Notes: generated from the letters alone by a model not told the origin. Positions 1-7,988 are shown, numbered from the stretch's first letter. The stretch: 64,000 nt of DNA from CBDCFV01 sp965203835 (GCA_965203835.1 OZ241919.1:806001-870000); one strand, 5' to 3'. Numbers and translations: made by a program.

Positions 1-1022
1 GAAATGGTGTAATGCAGGCCCCCGTCTTCGCACATCCGGCAGGTGCGGCGCAGGGGCTCCAGGTTTTCACCCAGGAGCGTCCCCCCGTGGCCGTCTCCCC
101 TGGCACGACCCATTATGACCAACGCGCAACCAGCGCCCTTCATCAGTCCCACCAGTTCTTCGTCGCAACTGAACGGGGCAAGGCAGGTGTTCCAGTGCAG
201 CTTCAGCTCCGCATCGGACAACGCCCGGCAAAGGGACTTGGCGTGGTCCAAGGGGACGTTGAAGGCGTTGTCGACGAAGAATACCTTGCGAAGCCCGAAC
301 CGCTCTTCCATGTCCTTGACTTCGTGGACCACTTCGTCGATGGGCCGGATAATCCGCCAGCCCTGCTCATCGGGCGTTTCGGCGGCCTCCCCGGTGGGGT
401 AGGAGAAATCACCCAGCTTGGTGAGGATGCCGATGCCGAATCCGGCTTGGCGGTACTTGCGCATGTCCAGGTCTTCCAGCCGCGGGGCCTTGGCGAAGGC
501 GGAATAGCACCGGCCTTCCCGGAATATAATCTCGCCGTTCTCCCGGCGCACCAACCCTTCCAAGTCGTAGTACGACGGCTCGCCCACTTCCAAGCGGTTG
601 GTCAACTCGGCAAACGCCTCTCCCGCATCGCCGGCCAGGCCGAGGTCAGGCTCCAGGTAGGCGAAGCATTCCCTGGGCAGCAGGCTGAAGGCCGGGCCAC
701 CCACCACGATGGTTGCCTTGGATATGCTGCGAACCTTGTCGATGACCTCCTTGGTGATGGGCAGCGCCCATTGCGGGTCCAGGTAACTGTGGTTGCCTAG
801 ATTTCGAAGAGATATACCCACCACGTCGGGCCGGTATTCATTAACAACTTGCTCGACTTCGGTCAGGTAATCGTCGGCGAACATCAGGTCCAAAGCCTTG
901 ACCTGGTGGCGGTCCTGGTCCAAGTGGGCCGCGACGTAGGCCATGCCAATGGGCAGGGGCCGGGCGTCCATCCGGCTCATCAGCCGGTCGTGCCGGTTGG
1001 TGGCGATCAGCAAGACACGCAT
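1..1022 (-). CDS. B12-binding, radical-SAM-like protein (3' end outside window)
   Basis: The frame opens with ATG at 1022, preceded by a G-rich GGGGGA site, and runs off the left edge. Residues about 1-150 read as a cobalamin-binding Rossmann fold: an N-terminal MRVLLIATN strand, PLPIGMAYVAAHL, VVGISLRN and IVVGGPAFSL. After about residue 180 the sequence follows a B12-dependent radical SAM core (GILTKLG, then WRIIRPIDEVVHEV and KVFFVDNAFN). In this family a CxxxCxxC 4Fe-4S motif is expected directly after TKxG. Here TKLG is followed by DFSYPTGEA and no cysteine triad is present. The protein may therefore be a non-catalytic relative, or the motif has been lost. It lies 105 bp downstream of a small unknown gene on the same strand. 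Superfamily is fairly secure; the substrate is unknown. Confidence 0.75.
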   Translation of the reverse strand, partial: MRVLLIATNRHDRLMSRMDARPLPIGMAYVAAHLDQDRHQVKALDLMFADDYLTEVEQVVNEYRPDVVGISLRNLGNHSYLDPQWALPITKEVIDKVRSISKATIVVGGPAFSLLPRECFAYLEPDLGLAGDAGEAFAELTNRLEVGEPSYYDLEGLVRRENGEIIFREGRCYSAFAKAPRLEDLDMRKYRQAGFGIGILTKLGDFSYPTGEAAETPDEQGWRIIRPIDEVVHEVKDMEERFGLRKVFFVDNAFNVPLDHAKSLCRALSDAELKLHWNTCLAPFSCDEELVGLMKGAGCALVIMGRARGDGHGGTLLGENLEPLRRTCRMCEDGGLHYTI

Positions 1023-1127
1023 ACTTTCCCCCGGAGGCTGGATACAGAATGGGCCGTATTATGGCCCAAAGCAGGTTGTATTACAAACGGACATTGCCTC
1101 CACAACGGGGCGTACGCGAAGCCATCA

Positions 1128-1451
1128 TTACCTGGCGCGGGCGGGACGTTTCCCGGTCGGGGGCAGGATGGCGTTAAGCAGGACTTGGGGGTCGGGGGCG
1201 TCACCATTGCGACGACAGTCCTCCAGGTAGTTGTTGGCCGCGCCCAATCCGAGAAGCCGGTAACCTGAATCTATCACCCGGACGATGAAGGGATGAATTC
1301 GGGGCAAGGGCTTGTGGTCGGACCAAGCGGCGAACCAGCGTTCGCAAAGGTCGTCGCAAAGGAGGCCCAACCGGTACTCGGCGAGTTCGCGGGCGAATCT
1401 TCGTTGAAGGGCGCGGACGCGGCGCCAGAGGGCGTTTATTTCACTCATCAT
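1128..1451 (-). CDS. Small conserved-looking protein of unknown function
   Basis: This encodes 107 residues, starting at ATG 1451 with AGGAGT seven bases upstream (a second ATG follows directly at 1448). The N-terminal 40 residues are strongly basic and helical (repeated R/L, INALWRRVRALQRRF). The middle is rich in Trp, Cys and aromatic residues and the tail is Arg/Pro rich. There is no signal peptide or membrane segment. It lies upstream of, and co-oriented with, the B12/radical-SAM-like gene, so the two may be cotranscribed. I recognise no family. The good ribosome site and non-random composition favour a real gene over an antisense shadow. Confidence 0.55.
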   Translation of the reverse strand: MMSEINALWRRVRALQRRFARELAEYRLGLLCDDLCERWFAAWSDHKPLPRIHPFIVRVIDSGYRLLGLGAANNYLEDCRRNGDAPDPQVLLNAILPPTGKRPARAR

Positions 1452-1855
1452 GATGCGGACTCCTTTGGGTAGTCTATTCTTCGTATGGAGAGGCCGGAAA
1501 TTTCAGAATCGCGGACATTTCGGGACATTCAACACCGTGTTGCCTCAGTGGCTTAGTTGGACTTGTCCACGTCCGACGGGACGTTGTGCTGCACAAGTTT
1601 TATGGTAGAGAGGTATTTTACGAAGTGGCAAGCAGGATGTGTCAGTGGACGAGGAGTAAGTTATCTGACCACTGCTCTCCAGTAAGTCTCAGACCCGGAC
1701 CTGGTGGTCCAGGCGCCCCTGGAGCACCAGCATAACCTCCAAGATCGCGTACCAGGTAGAGTTCGTCCTTTTGAAAAAGCCTCTCCCAGGAGCGGCAGGA
1801 TGGATTACGTCTTTGCAAAGCAATTACCTTGATAGAATTTTGTCATAAGAGTACT
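1452..1855. other. Gene-free stretch with one strong hairpin
   Basis: About 400 bases without a credible gene on either strand, separating a leftward and a rightward unit. The one clear structure is a near-perfect inverted repeat at 1701-1730: 13-base arms CTGGTGGTCCAGG and CCTGGAGCACCAG with one mismatch and a 4-base loop. No T run follows it, so it is not a typical terminator. The rest shows nothing I can assign. Confidence 0.5.
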
Positions 1856-2143
1856 ATGTATCTCACCCTGCCCGAAGCGCTTAATCGTCAAGGAGCGGTC
1901 TTGCCCGACCCATACCCCAACGCGCGATACCGATTCACTAATTTGGCCCGAGATATGGCAAGCCGCCGGGGCATTGACTTAAACGACGTTATAGAGGTAG
2001 TCCGCCGCTATAACCATAGTGAACAGGGCTGGTCAGCCGGCCAATGGTGGTATACGGGCGAAATTCGCCAAGGGCAACAACTCAGCGTATTAGTCCAAGA
2101 GATACATGATGGTGAGGTGCGGATCGTAACGATTCGACCATGA
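1856..2143 (+). CDS. DUF4258-like small protein (possible toxin-like partner)
   Basis: This 95-residue protein starts at ATG 1856; an in-frame TTG at 1829 would add nine residues, but neither start has a strong ribosome site. The body fits the DUF4258 pattern: RFTNLARDMASRRGI followed by DLNDVIEVVRR, then a beta-rich half (WWYTGEI, QLSVLVQEI, RIVTIRP). DUF4258 proteins resemble the RelE/barnase-like small-toxin fold and often sit next to a DUF2283 gene, as here. The stop is followed 13 bases later by the DUF2283 start, so the two form one cassette. The fold-level call is fairly good; toxin activity is only inferred from context. Confidence 0.6.
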   Translation: MYLTLPEALNRQGAVLPDPYPNARYRFTNLARDMASRRGIDLNDVIEVVRRYNHSEQGWSAGQWWYTGEIRQGQQLSVLVQEIHDGEVRIVTIRP

Positions 2144-2156
2144 CAGGAGGCGTTTC

Positions 2157-2399
2157 ATGGAGGTCAAACTTTACCCCGATGAGGATGCAATACACCTGAA
2201 AATAACCGATGGGCAATTTGTCAAAGGTCAGGAATTGGACAAGGCACGGTATCTGGAGTTCGGTCAAGATGGTGCATTGATCGGAATAGAGTTCCTGCGC
2301 GCCTCAGAAGGAGTGGACTTGAATGATATTCCGTTTCACGACATGGCTGCGATAGGCCAACTCCTTCTGGAGAATGAAGTTAAAATCCTGACGGCATAG
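2157..2399 (+). CDS. DUF2283 family small protein
   Basis: This 80-residue protein has AGGAGG six bases before ATG 2157, one of the clearest ribosome sites in the window. It has the DUF2283 signature: a short strand, then YPDEDAIHLKI (usually YDxEADALYI), followed by ARYLEFGQDGALIGIEFL, a pattern of acidic turns and amphipathic strands. Members are usually about 60-80 residues and commonly lie beside DUF4258 or HigB-like genes, suggesting a protein-binding or antitoxin-like role. It is the second gene of a two-gene cassette ended by a strong terminator at 2423. Confidence 0.75.
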   Translation: MEVKLYPDEDAIHLKITDGQFVKGQELDKARYLEFGQDGALIGIEFLRASEGVDLNDIPFHDMAAIGQLLLENEVKILTA

Positions 2400-2422
2400 T
2401 GACTTCCAACCGAGTATGCACA

Positions 2423-2453
2423 GGCCGGGACAACGTTCCCGGCCTTTTCTTTG
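2423..2453 (+). terminator. Rho-independent terminator of the DUF4258/DUF2283 cassette
   Basis: A perfect 8-bp stem GGCCGGGA/TCCCGGCC with a six-base loop is followed directly by TTTTCTTT. It begins 24 bases after the DUF2283 stop and closes the cassette. Confidence 0.85.
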
Positions 2454-2705
2454 CTTGCCGATCAAGGCAATGTCTCTTGCGTTGCAGGGGCTACAGTTCC
2501 GGTTCACACCTTGACTTCGCACATGCCCCGGCGCGCCGCTACTGAGACTGCCCTGCTGGACTGGCTTTAATCGCATCCCGTCAAACTCGGCTTATTGACA
2601 GCCGATTTTGGAAGCAAGAGAATTGTTGCAGCTGTAGACAGGTAGTAGTTACGAATAGCACGGCGGCCCAATTTCCCGGCGGCGTCGGGACCGGTGAGGT
2701 CAACT

Positions 2706-3107
2706 ATGAGCGACGATATTATTGCGGCCAACCTGGCGGCGGTTGAGGCCCATTTCGGCAGTGAGGCGTCCGGGCGCATCGAAGACGCTATTGCCATGTA
2801 TACCGACGACGTGGTGTGGGAAGCCCCAAGCCGCAACCTGGAATTCAGGGGCAAGGAGGCGGTCGCCGCCAACTACCGGGATATCTTCTCCGTGCTGAAG
2901 AACGTGGAGTTCCACACCAAAGACCGCTTCGCCACCGAAGACCGGGTGGTGGACGACAGCATCGTGAGCTTCGAGGTGGCCCGAGACGGGTTCGTTCCGT
3001 TCCCGGTGGGCACGAAGTGCGAGATGCGGCTGACCCATATCTTCGAGATGCGGGACGGCAAGATCAGCAAAGAGATCGGCATTGAGGGGCCGCCGAGGGC
3101 GGTCTAA
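2706..3107 (+). CDS. SnoaL-like / NTF2-fold protein
   Basis: This 133-residue protein is read from ATG 2706, with GGTGAGG about eight bases upstream; an in-frame GTG at 2694 overlaps that site and is less likely. The pattern is typical of the SnoaL/ketosteroid-isomerase-like NTF2 fold: an N-terminal helix (ANLAAVEAHF), IEDAIAMYTDDVVWEAP, the middle GKEAVAANYRDIF, and C-terminal strands RLTHIFEMRDGKI. Such proteins are about 120-150 residues and include isomerases, hydrolases and ligand-binding proteins of secondary metabolism. Without the active-site residues resolved, only the fold can be named. It stands alone between a terminator and a repeat-rich gap. Confidence 0.75.
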   Translation: MSDDIIAANLAAVEAHFGSEASGRIEDAIAMYTDDVVWEAPSRNLEFRGKEAVAANYRDIFSVLKNVEFHTKDRFATEDRVVDDSIVSFEVARDGFVPFPVGTKCEMRLTHIFEMRDGKISKEIGIEGPPRAV

Positions 3108-3189
3108 TCCGTGTCAAGTGAAAACGACAGGGAAACCATCCTAAGACCAACCTGTTCCTGCTGACCTCCTCCAGTCGTCGACCGAAGCG

Positions 3190-3302
3190 TGGATTCCCGC
3201 GAAGGCGGGAATGACGGGTGGTGGAGCGGGTATGACGGATGGTAGACGGGCATGACGAGGCGGCGGGAATGACGGGTGGTGGACGGGAATGACGAGGTGG
3301 GT
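3190..3302. repeat. Degenerate array of GGAATGACG palindromic repeats
   Basis: The array opens with a palindromic unit, TGGATTCCCGC-gaag-GCGGGAATGACGG at 3190-3217. Four shorter degenerate copies of CGGGAATGACGGGTGGTGGA follow, starting at 3227, 3247, 3264 and 3284. Single copies of the same palindrome lie at about 8039, 28672, 29851 and 52642, always between genes, so this is a dispersed REP-like family that has locally expanded. Confidence 0.7.
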
Positions 3303-3350
3303 GCTGCGACAAGTTTTGAGATAGTTTGTGAGGGAGTCAGGAGGGTAGCA

Positions 3351-4388
3351 ATGGCTATCACCATCGACGAAATGCTGGACCTTCTAAGCTTTGCCGGCAC
3401 CGAGTTGGTCAACGGCAACTCCAATCACGGCCCAATGGCCTCGGAAGCGTTGTTCGCCCTCGGCAGAGACGAGGCCGTTCTGCCTTGGGTTGAAGGATAC
3501 CGGAGCAGGTTGATAGACCGTCCCACTCCCTCGCTTCCCATCCCGTCGGACGAGTGGCAGGAGTGCTTGGGTCAGCGGGAACGGTTGGGGGACTGGATAG
3601 AGTTCTTTGAGCACGAACTGGAGTTGGCCCCGTGGCAGGACGTCGTCAGGCAATGGGTCCCGCACTTGGCGCCGGCGGTTATGGCGTCTGCGACTCACGG
3701 CCTCATCCGAACCGGCCACGCCGTCCGCAGCCTTTCCGCAGAGGAAACACCCCAGAGGACTTACGAACTGGCCCAAGGCCTGGGGTACTGGGCGGCGCGG
3801 TACTACACCCTTCCAGGGACACCTTCGGGGGACCATGCCGGTCATCCGCCAAGGAGTGCACTGCAACACGTAGAGCGGCTTCACGGCCCGGAATTCGACG
3901 GCTCCGGGTCTATCGTGCAGCAGATCAAGGGCATGGAGGACCATCCGGAGTTTGCCCCGGCCATAGACTTGGTGGACACGTCCGGTGACATATCGCGTTT
4001 CATTTCCAACATCACCGAGACCTTCGCCGGCATCTACTTGGCCAGCCCAAAGAACCTGGTGGCCTTCGTACATACGGTCACCGCTCCAAGTGCCCTGCGA
4101 ATGCTGGCGCCTTACTTGGATGACGCCGACGCACGCCAAGCAGCCCGGTACGCATGGCAAGCCTGCGCGGCGGTCTATTCGTGGTACTCAACGGTCCCGG
4201 CCCAGGATACTTCGGGCTTGGAGGCTCCGTCGGAGGACCACGACGACCTTATAGACCGGGCGGTTGCGGCGGGCGGCGCTCACTCGATAAAGTTCACCGA
4301 GGCCTGCCTGCGGGAATACGCCCTGAACCCCAACCCCGTTTACTTGGTAGCCGCCCGGGATGCGACCGAGCGCGTGGGGCCGGTATGA
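3351..4388 (+). CDS. Questin oxidase-like protein (DUF4243 family)
   Basis: This 345-residue protein is read from ATG 3351, preceded by AGGAGGG five bases upstream. The N-terminus carries the NxNHGPMASEALFALGRDE signature of the questin oxidase/DUF4243 family, followed by WVEGYRSRL and a long alpha-helical body with repeated histidines (ASATHGLIRTGHAVRSL, VAFVHTVTAPSAL). Fungal relatives oxidatively cleave the anthraquinone questin; bacterial members are uncharacterised. It is the first gene of a probable three-gene operon, 24 bp before the next gene, which overlaps a HerA-type ATPase. An oxidase of this type beside a DNA translocase has no obvious shared pathway, so linkage may be only transcriptional. 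Confidence 0.7.
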   Translation: MAITIDEMLDLLSFAGTELVNGNSNHGPMASEALFALGRDEAVLPWVEGYRSRLIDRPTPSLPIPSDEWQECLGQRERLGDWIEFFEHELELAPWQDVVRQWVPHLAPAVMASATHGLIRTGHAVRSLSAEETPQRTYELAQGLGYWAARYYTLPGTPSGDHAGHPPRSALQHVERLHGPEFDGSGSIVQQIKGMEDHPEFAPAIDLVDTSGDISRFISNITETFAGIYLASPKNLVAFVHTVTAPSALRMLAPYLDDADARQAARYAWQACAAVYSWYSTVPAQDTSGLEAPSEDHDDLIDRAVAAGGAHSIKFTEACLREYALNPNPVYLVAARDATERVGPV

Positions 4389-4412
4389 CGTTATGACAAG
4401 CTGGAAGGTGTG

Positions 4413-5012
4413 ATGACAGCATCGGGCGCTCCGCCGTCCCGGCGGGTCGGAGAGGTGGTCGGCGCCAACTCCTCGTCGTTTCTCGGCCAGTGCTACCGCC
4501 TTTACGACGCGCCTCCGCTGGGGTGTCTCGTCCGCACTTCCTCACCGGAAATCTACGGTGTGGTCTGCCGGGTAAGCACCGAACCGCTGGACCCTGGCCG
4601 CCCCATACTGGCAAGGGGAGAGGATGCCGAGAGCGAGGACGAGGTCTTCAGGGAAAACCCCCAACTGGAACGGCTGCTGACGTCAAGGTTCGAGACGTTG
4701 ATCGTAGGCCACCAGGACGCGACCGGGACCAAGCAATCGCTGCCGCCGTTGCCGCCGCGAGTACATTCTTTCATCTACTGGTGCGGCCCTGATGAGATTG
4801 CTCGGTTCACCGACAACCTGGATATGCTACGTTTCCTGGTGAACGCAGCCGGCCCCGCTCCCGATGAAGTTCTGGGCGCATACTTGGGCATAGCCGCCGC
4901 AACCCACGCGGAACCTCGTGAATTTCTCTTGAGGGCGGGCAAAACCCTAGCGGCGGAGTTATCAGGCGACCTTCCCCGGCTGAACACGATTCTGAAGAGG
5001 GTGTCCCGATGA
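4413..5012 (+). CDS. HerA-adjacent protein with HAS-barrel-like N-terminus
   Basis: This 199-residue protein starts at ATG 4413 behind GGAAGGT; a GTG at 4410 lies directly before it. The N-terminus (VGEVVGANSSSFLGQCYRLYDAPPLGCLVRT, then a beta-rich stretch with YGVVCRVSTEPLDPGRP) resembles the HAS-barrel that precedes HerA motors. The C-terminal half is helical (IARFTDNLDMLRFLVNA, REFLLRAGKTLAAEL). Its stop overlaps the ATPase start in ATGA, so translation is probably coupled and the products may form a complex. In archaea HerA works with the NurA nuclease; I see no NurA-like acidic motif here. The function is unknown, but a role with the ATPase is likely. Confidence 0.6.
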   Translation: MTASGAPPSRRVGEVVGANSSSFLGQCYRLYDAPPLGCLVRTSSPEIYGVVCRVSTEPLDPGRPILARGEDAESEDEVFRENPQLERLLTSRFETLIVGHQDATGTKQSLPPLPPRVHSFIYWCGPDEIARFTDNLDMLRFLVNAAGPAPDEVLGAYLGIAAATHAEPREFLLRAGKTLAAELSGDLPRLNTILKRVSR

Positions 5013-6700
5013 CCAACGGCTACGCGCGGCAGCCACAATCCGGATGGATGGACGACAGGACCGCGTTGGGCTTGGTGGTCGACGGCTCCTTGAGCCAAGG
5101 CATTGAGGTCCGCTTGGACCCGGCCGCCTCAATCGAAGACATCAAGGTCGGCGCGTTCGTCACCATCCAAGGCCAGCACGGCACCTTCTTCGGCACCGTC
5201 ACCGACGTTACCCTTGGCAGCACCGACCCGCGATTGAAGCACACTCCTCCGCAGGTCGACGACGCCCTGGTGCTCCAGGTCGTATCCGGCACCGTGGCCT
5301 ACGGCGCCATCTCGGTGCTGCCCAACCTGGTGTTGCCAACGGTCTTGGGAGACGAAGATCAGGCCCCGTCCGCAGCCAAGACCATCCCTCCTCACTTCGC
5401 CCCAACCTACCTGGCGTCGCAACGGGATGTTGAGTTGGTATTCGGCCAGGAAGACGAGAAGCACTTCTGGATTGGCAGCCCGCTGGACATGGAACACAAG
5501 CTCTGCCTCAACCTGGACGAACTGGTCAAGCGATCCATCGGCGTGTTCGGCAAGAGCGGCACCGGCAAGACCTTCCTGACCCGGCTGTTGCTGGTGGGCA
5601 TTTTGCAGCAACGGCAGGCGTCGTCGTTGATATTCGACATGCACAGCGAGTACGGCTGGAGCGGGCAGGACACCGACCGGAGCCGCATGGTCAAGGGGCT
5701 GAAGCAGTTGTTTCCCGCCCAAGTCTCGACGTTCACGCTGGACGAAGACAGTTCGCGCCGCCGGGGGTCTTCCACCGATGCGGTGGTGCGCATCGGGTAT
5801 GAGGAGATAGAGCCGGAAGACGTGGAAATGCTGCGGGAAACCCTGAACCTGTCGGACGTGGCCGCTTCAGCCGCCTTCAACCTACAGCAGAAGTTCGGCC
5901 GGAAGGAATGGATGCGGCGATTCCTCGATCTGGAAGGTCGGGACTCGGTCTTCGATCTTGCAGCGGAGGTGCAGGTGCAGCCCCACGCCCTGGCCGCCCT
6001 TTACAACCGGCTGAGCCGCCTGAAGCGGTTCGGGTTCCTGGTGGAGCACACGGGAAGAGACGCGGCGAACAACATCATCGAGCACTTGGACCGGGGCCTG
6101 CATGTAGTCCTGGAGTTCGGCAAGTACGGCTCCGACCTGACCGCCTACATGCTGGTCTGCAACCTGCTGACCCGGCGCATACACAACCTGTACGTGGAAC
6201 GGAAGGAGGAAGCCGAGGGCGGAGTGGGCCAAGAACCGAGGCCGTTGGTGATCGTCATCGAAGAGGCCCACAAGTTTCTCAATCCCTCGGTGGCATCCCA
6301 GACAACTTTCGGGGCCATCGCCCGGGAGGACCGCAAGCGCAACGTGACCCTGATGGTCATTGACCAGCGGCCCAGCGCCATCGACGAAGAGGTGATGAGC
6401 CAGGTCGGCACCCGGTTGACCTGCCTGCTGGACAACCAGCGCGACATTGACGCTGTGCTGGCAGGCACGCCCGGAGCGCGACAACTCCGGACGGTACTGG
6501 CCCGGCTGGAACCCAAGCAGCAGGCGCTGGTCTTCGGCCACGCGCTGCCCATGCCGGTGGTGGTCCATACAAGGGACTACGGCTCCAGCGAGTCATACGA
6601 GCAGTTGAGCCGGGGGGCGGGAACCTTCTCACGTGCGCCAGGCTCCCAGATAGAAACGCGGGAGGAACGGCTGGAGCGGGAGATCGCCGAGCTTTTCTAG
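5009..6700 (+). CDS. HerA-family hexameric DNA translocase ATPase
   Basis: This 563-residue protein starts at ATG 5009, overlapping the upstream stop. An N-terminal HAS-barrel (about 18-110) precedes the RecA-like FtsK/HerA motor. The Walker A is GKSGTGKT at residues 181-188, followed by the HerA-typical SSLIFDMHSEYGW. Walker B is LVIVIEEAHKF, and sensor-region residues appear in LMVIDQRPSAIDEEVMSQVGTRL. Archaeal HerA drives DNA-end resection with NurA and Mre11-Rad50; bacterial HerA homologues also occur in phage-defence pairs. Here the partner is the overlapping upstream gene rather than a recognised nuclease. The length and motif set are complete, so the protein should be functional. Confidence 0.88.
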   Translation: MTNGYARQPQSGWMDDRTALGLVVDGSLSQGIEVRLDPAASIEDIKVGAFVTIQGQHGTFFGTVTDVTLGSTDPRLKHTPPQVDDALVLQVVSGTVAYGAISVLPNLVLPTVLGDEDQAPSAAKTIPPHFAPTYLASQRDVELVFGQEDEKHFWIGSPLDMEHKLCLNLDELVKRSIGVFGKSGTGKTFLTRLLLVGILQQRQASSLIFDMHSEYGWSGQDTDRSRMVKGLKQLFPAQVSTFTLDEDSSRRRGSSTDAVVRIGYEEIEPEDVEMLRETLNLSDVAASAAFNLQQKFGRKEWMRRFLDLEGRDSVFDLAAEVQVQPHALAALYNRLSRLKRFGFLVEHTGRDAANNIIEHLDRGLHVVLEFGKYGSDLTAYMLVCNLLTRRIHNLYVERKEEAEGGVGQEPRPLVIVIEEAHKFLNPSVASQTTFGAIAREDRKRNVTLMVIDQRPSAIDEEVMSQVGTRLTCLLDNQRDIDAVLAGTPGARQLRTVLARLEPKQQALVFGHALPMPVVVHTRDYGSSESYEQLSRGAGTFSRAPGSQIETREERLEREIAELF

Positions 6701-6742
6701 CCGGCGGGCACAGGCATCGTCAGCGCCAACACGACAAGGCGT

Positions 6743-6868
6743 GTGCAAAGTCTTTACCGGCGGCAAATGTCTGAATCAGGATTATCAAGATTAAAGGATT
6801 TTCAGGATATTCCCAATCCTGAGAATCCCAAAATCCGGTAAATCCTGATTCAGACAATTACTTTGCAC
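6743..6868. repeat. 126-bp palindromic MITE-like repeat, copy 1
   Basis: It is bounded by GTGCAAAGT and ACTTTGCAC, with an inner perfect inverted pair TGTCTGAATCAGGATT/AATCCTGATTCAGACA and a further hairpin in the centre. No coding capacity. A second copy of the same length at 62321-62446 differs by only a few bases, so this is a mobile or recently duplicated element. It lies 42 bp after the HerA gene. Confidence 0.85.
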
Positions 6869-6896
6869 AGGCCCTATCAGGCCAACGAAAGGTGTT

Positions 6897-6940
6897 TTGA
6901 CAACCCTTTCGCCTTAACTATAATTGCTCACGAGAGCAAT
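6897..6940 (+). promoter_or_regulatory. Sigma-70-type promoter with palindrome at the start site
   Basis: TTGACA (6897-6902), a 16-base spacer and TATAAT (6919-6924) match the housekeeping consensus exactly. A perfect inverted repeat ATTGCTC-acga-GAGCAAT (6923-6940) overlaps the end of the -10 box and the expected transcription start, where a repressor could bind. The 2-hydroxyacid dehydrogenase starts about 95 bases downstream. Confidence 0.75.
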
Positions 6941-7022
6941 CAACATGTGAACGGCCCCTCATCCCTGCTATCGCCATAACGGACCAGGGGCTATTGGACA
7001 CATTCGCAAAGGAGAAGGCCAA

Positions 7023-7988
7023 ATGCCCACTTGGAAAGTTTCTTACTTCAGCGGCGTCGGCGGGCGCCCCGAGGTAATGCTCAGGGAAGCGCCTGACGAT
7101 CTGGAAATAACGGTTGTGGACCCGGCGCTTTCGGAGCAAGAGAAGATCGAGCTATGCCGCGACGCGGACGCCATCATCACCAGTGATATCACCACCAACG
7201 TCCTCAGGGAATGCCCCAACGTGAAGCTTATCCAGACGCTGAGCGCCGGATACGACCGGATGGACCTTGAAGCCATCCTGGAAATGGGGATTCCGGTGGC
7301 CAACAACGGCGGGGCCAACGCCATCGCGGTGTCGGAGCATTCCATCGCCTTGATGATCAGCATCGGCAGGAACCTGATGCTCCAGTGGAACAGCACTACC
7401 AAGGAGCGGCAGTGGCGCGGCGCCCTCTACCAGTCCGACCTGTCCGAACTTACCGATAAGACGGTGGGGATTGTCGGGTTGGGCCGCATCGGCAAGAACG
7501 TAGCGAAACGGCTTACCGGGTTCGACACCCACACCATCTACTACGACATTGTGGACATCGCGGAGGACGTGCAGCGGGAACTGAAGGCCGAGCCGGTCGC
7601 TTTCGACGAGTTGTTGCAAACGTCAGACATTGTCAGTATGCACGTGCCCCTGACCCGGCGCACCAGGGGAATGATGTCGGACCGGGAATTCGACATGATG
7701 AAGCAGACGGCCTTCCTTATCAACGCCTGCCGGGGGCCGGTGGTGGATGAGGCAGCCCTGTACCGGGCGTTGACGGAAGGGAAGATAGCGGCCGCCGGGC
7801 TGGACGTGCTCGAGGTAGAGCCGACGCCGAAGGACAACCCATTGTTCGAGCTGGACAACGTGGTGATCACGCCGCACATGGCGGGGCAAAGCCAGGAGAC
7901 CGCGCTGCGTGCGGCCAACTTCGCCTACGGCAATATCCTCCGGGTGCTGTCCGGGGAGACCGCGGAGTCTCTGGTAACCCCGGAATAG
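7023..7988 (+). CDS. D-isomer-specific 2-hydroxyacid dehydrogenase
   Basis: This 321-residue protein, AAAGGAG before ATG 7023, has the full D-2-hydroxyacid dehydrogenase layout: a substrate-binding domain (about 1-100 and 290-321) around a Rossmann NAD domain with GLGRIG at 152-157. The catalytic trio is visible: Arg in NACRGPVVDE (near 237), Glu in DVLEVEP (near 264) and His in ITPHMAGQS (near 285). Such enzymes interconvert 2-keto acids and D-2-hydroxy acids with NAD(P)H; the substrate cannot be read from sequence. It follows a consensus promoter with a start-site palindrome. A fumarylacetoacetase-fold gene follows in the same direction 106 bp later. Confidence 0.9.
   Translation: MPTWKVSYFSGVGGRPEVMLREAPDDLEITVVDPALSEQEKIELCRDADAIITSDITTNVLRECPNVKLIQTLSAGYDRMDLEAILEMGIPVANNGGANAIAVSEHSIALMISIGRNLMLQWNSTTKERQWRGALYQSDLSELTDKTVGIVGLGRIGKNVAKRLTGFDTHTIYYDIVDIAEDVQRELKAEPVAFDELLQTSDIVSMHVPLTRRTRGMMSDREFDMMKQTAFLINACRGPVVDEAALYRALTEGKIAAAGLDVLEVEPTPKDNPLFELDNVVITPHMAGQSQETALRAANFAYGNILRVLSGETAESLVTPE

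Noticed and set aside
3206..3301. Possible CRISPR array
   Set aside because: Units are only 17-21 bp, degenerate and directly adjacent with no unique spacers, and no cas genes are nearby.
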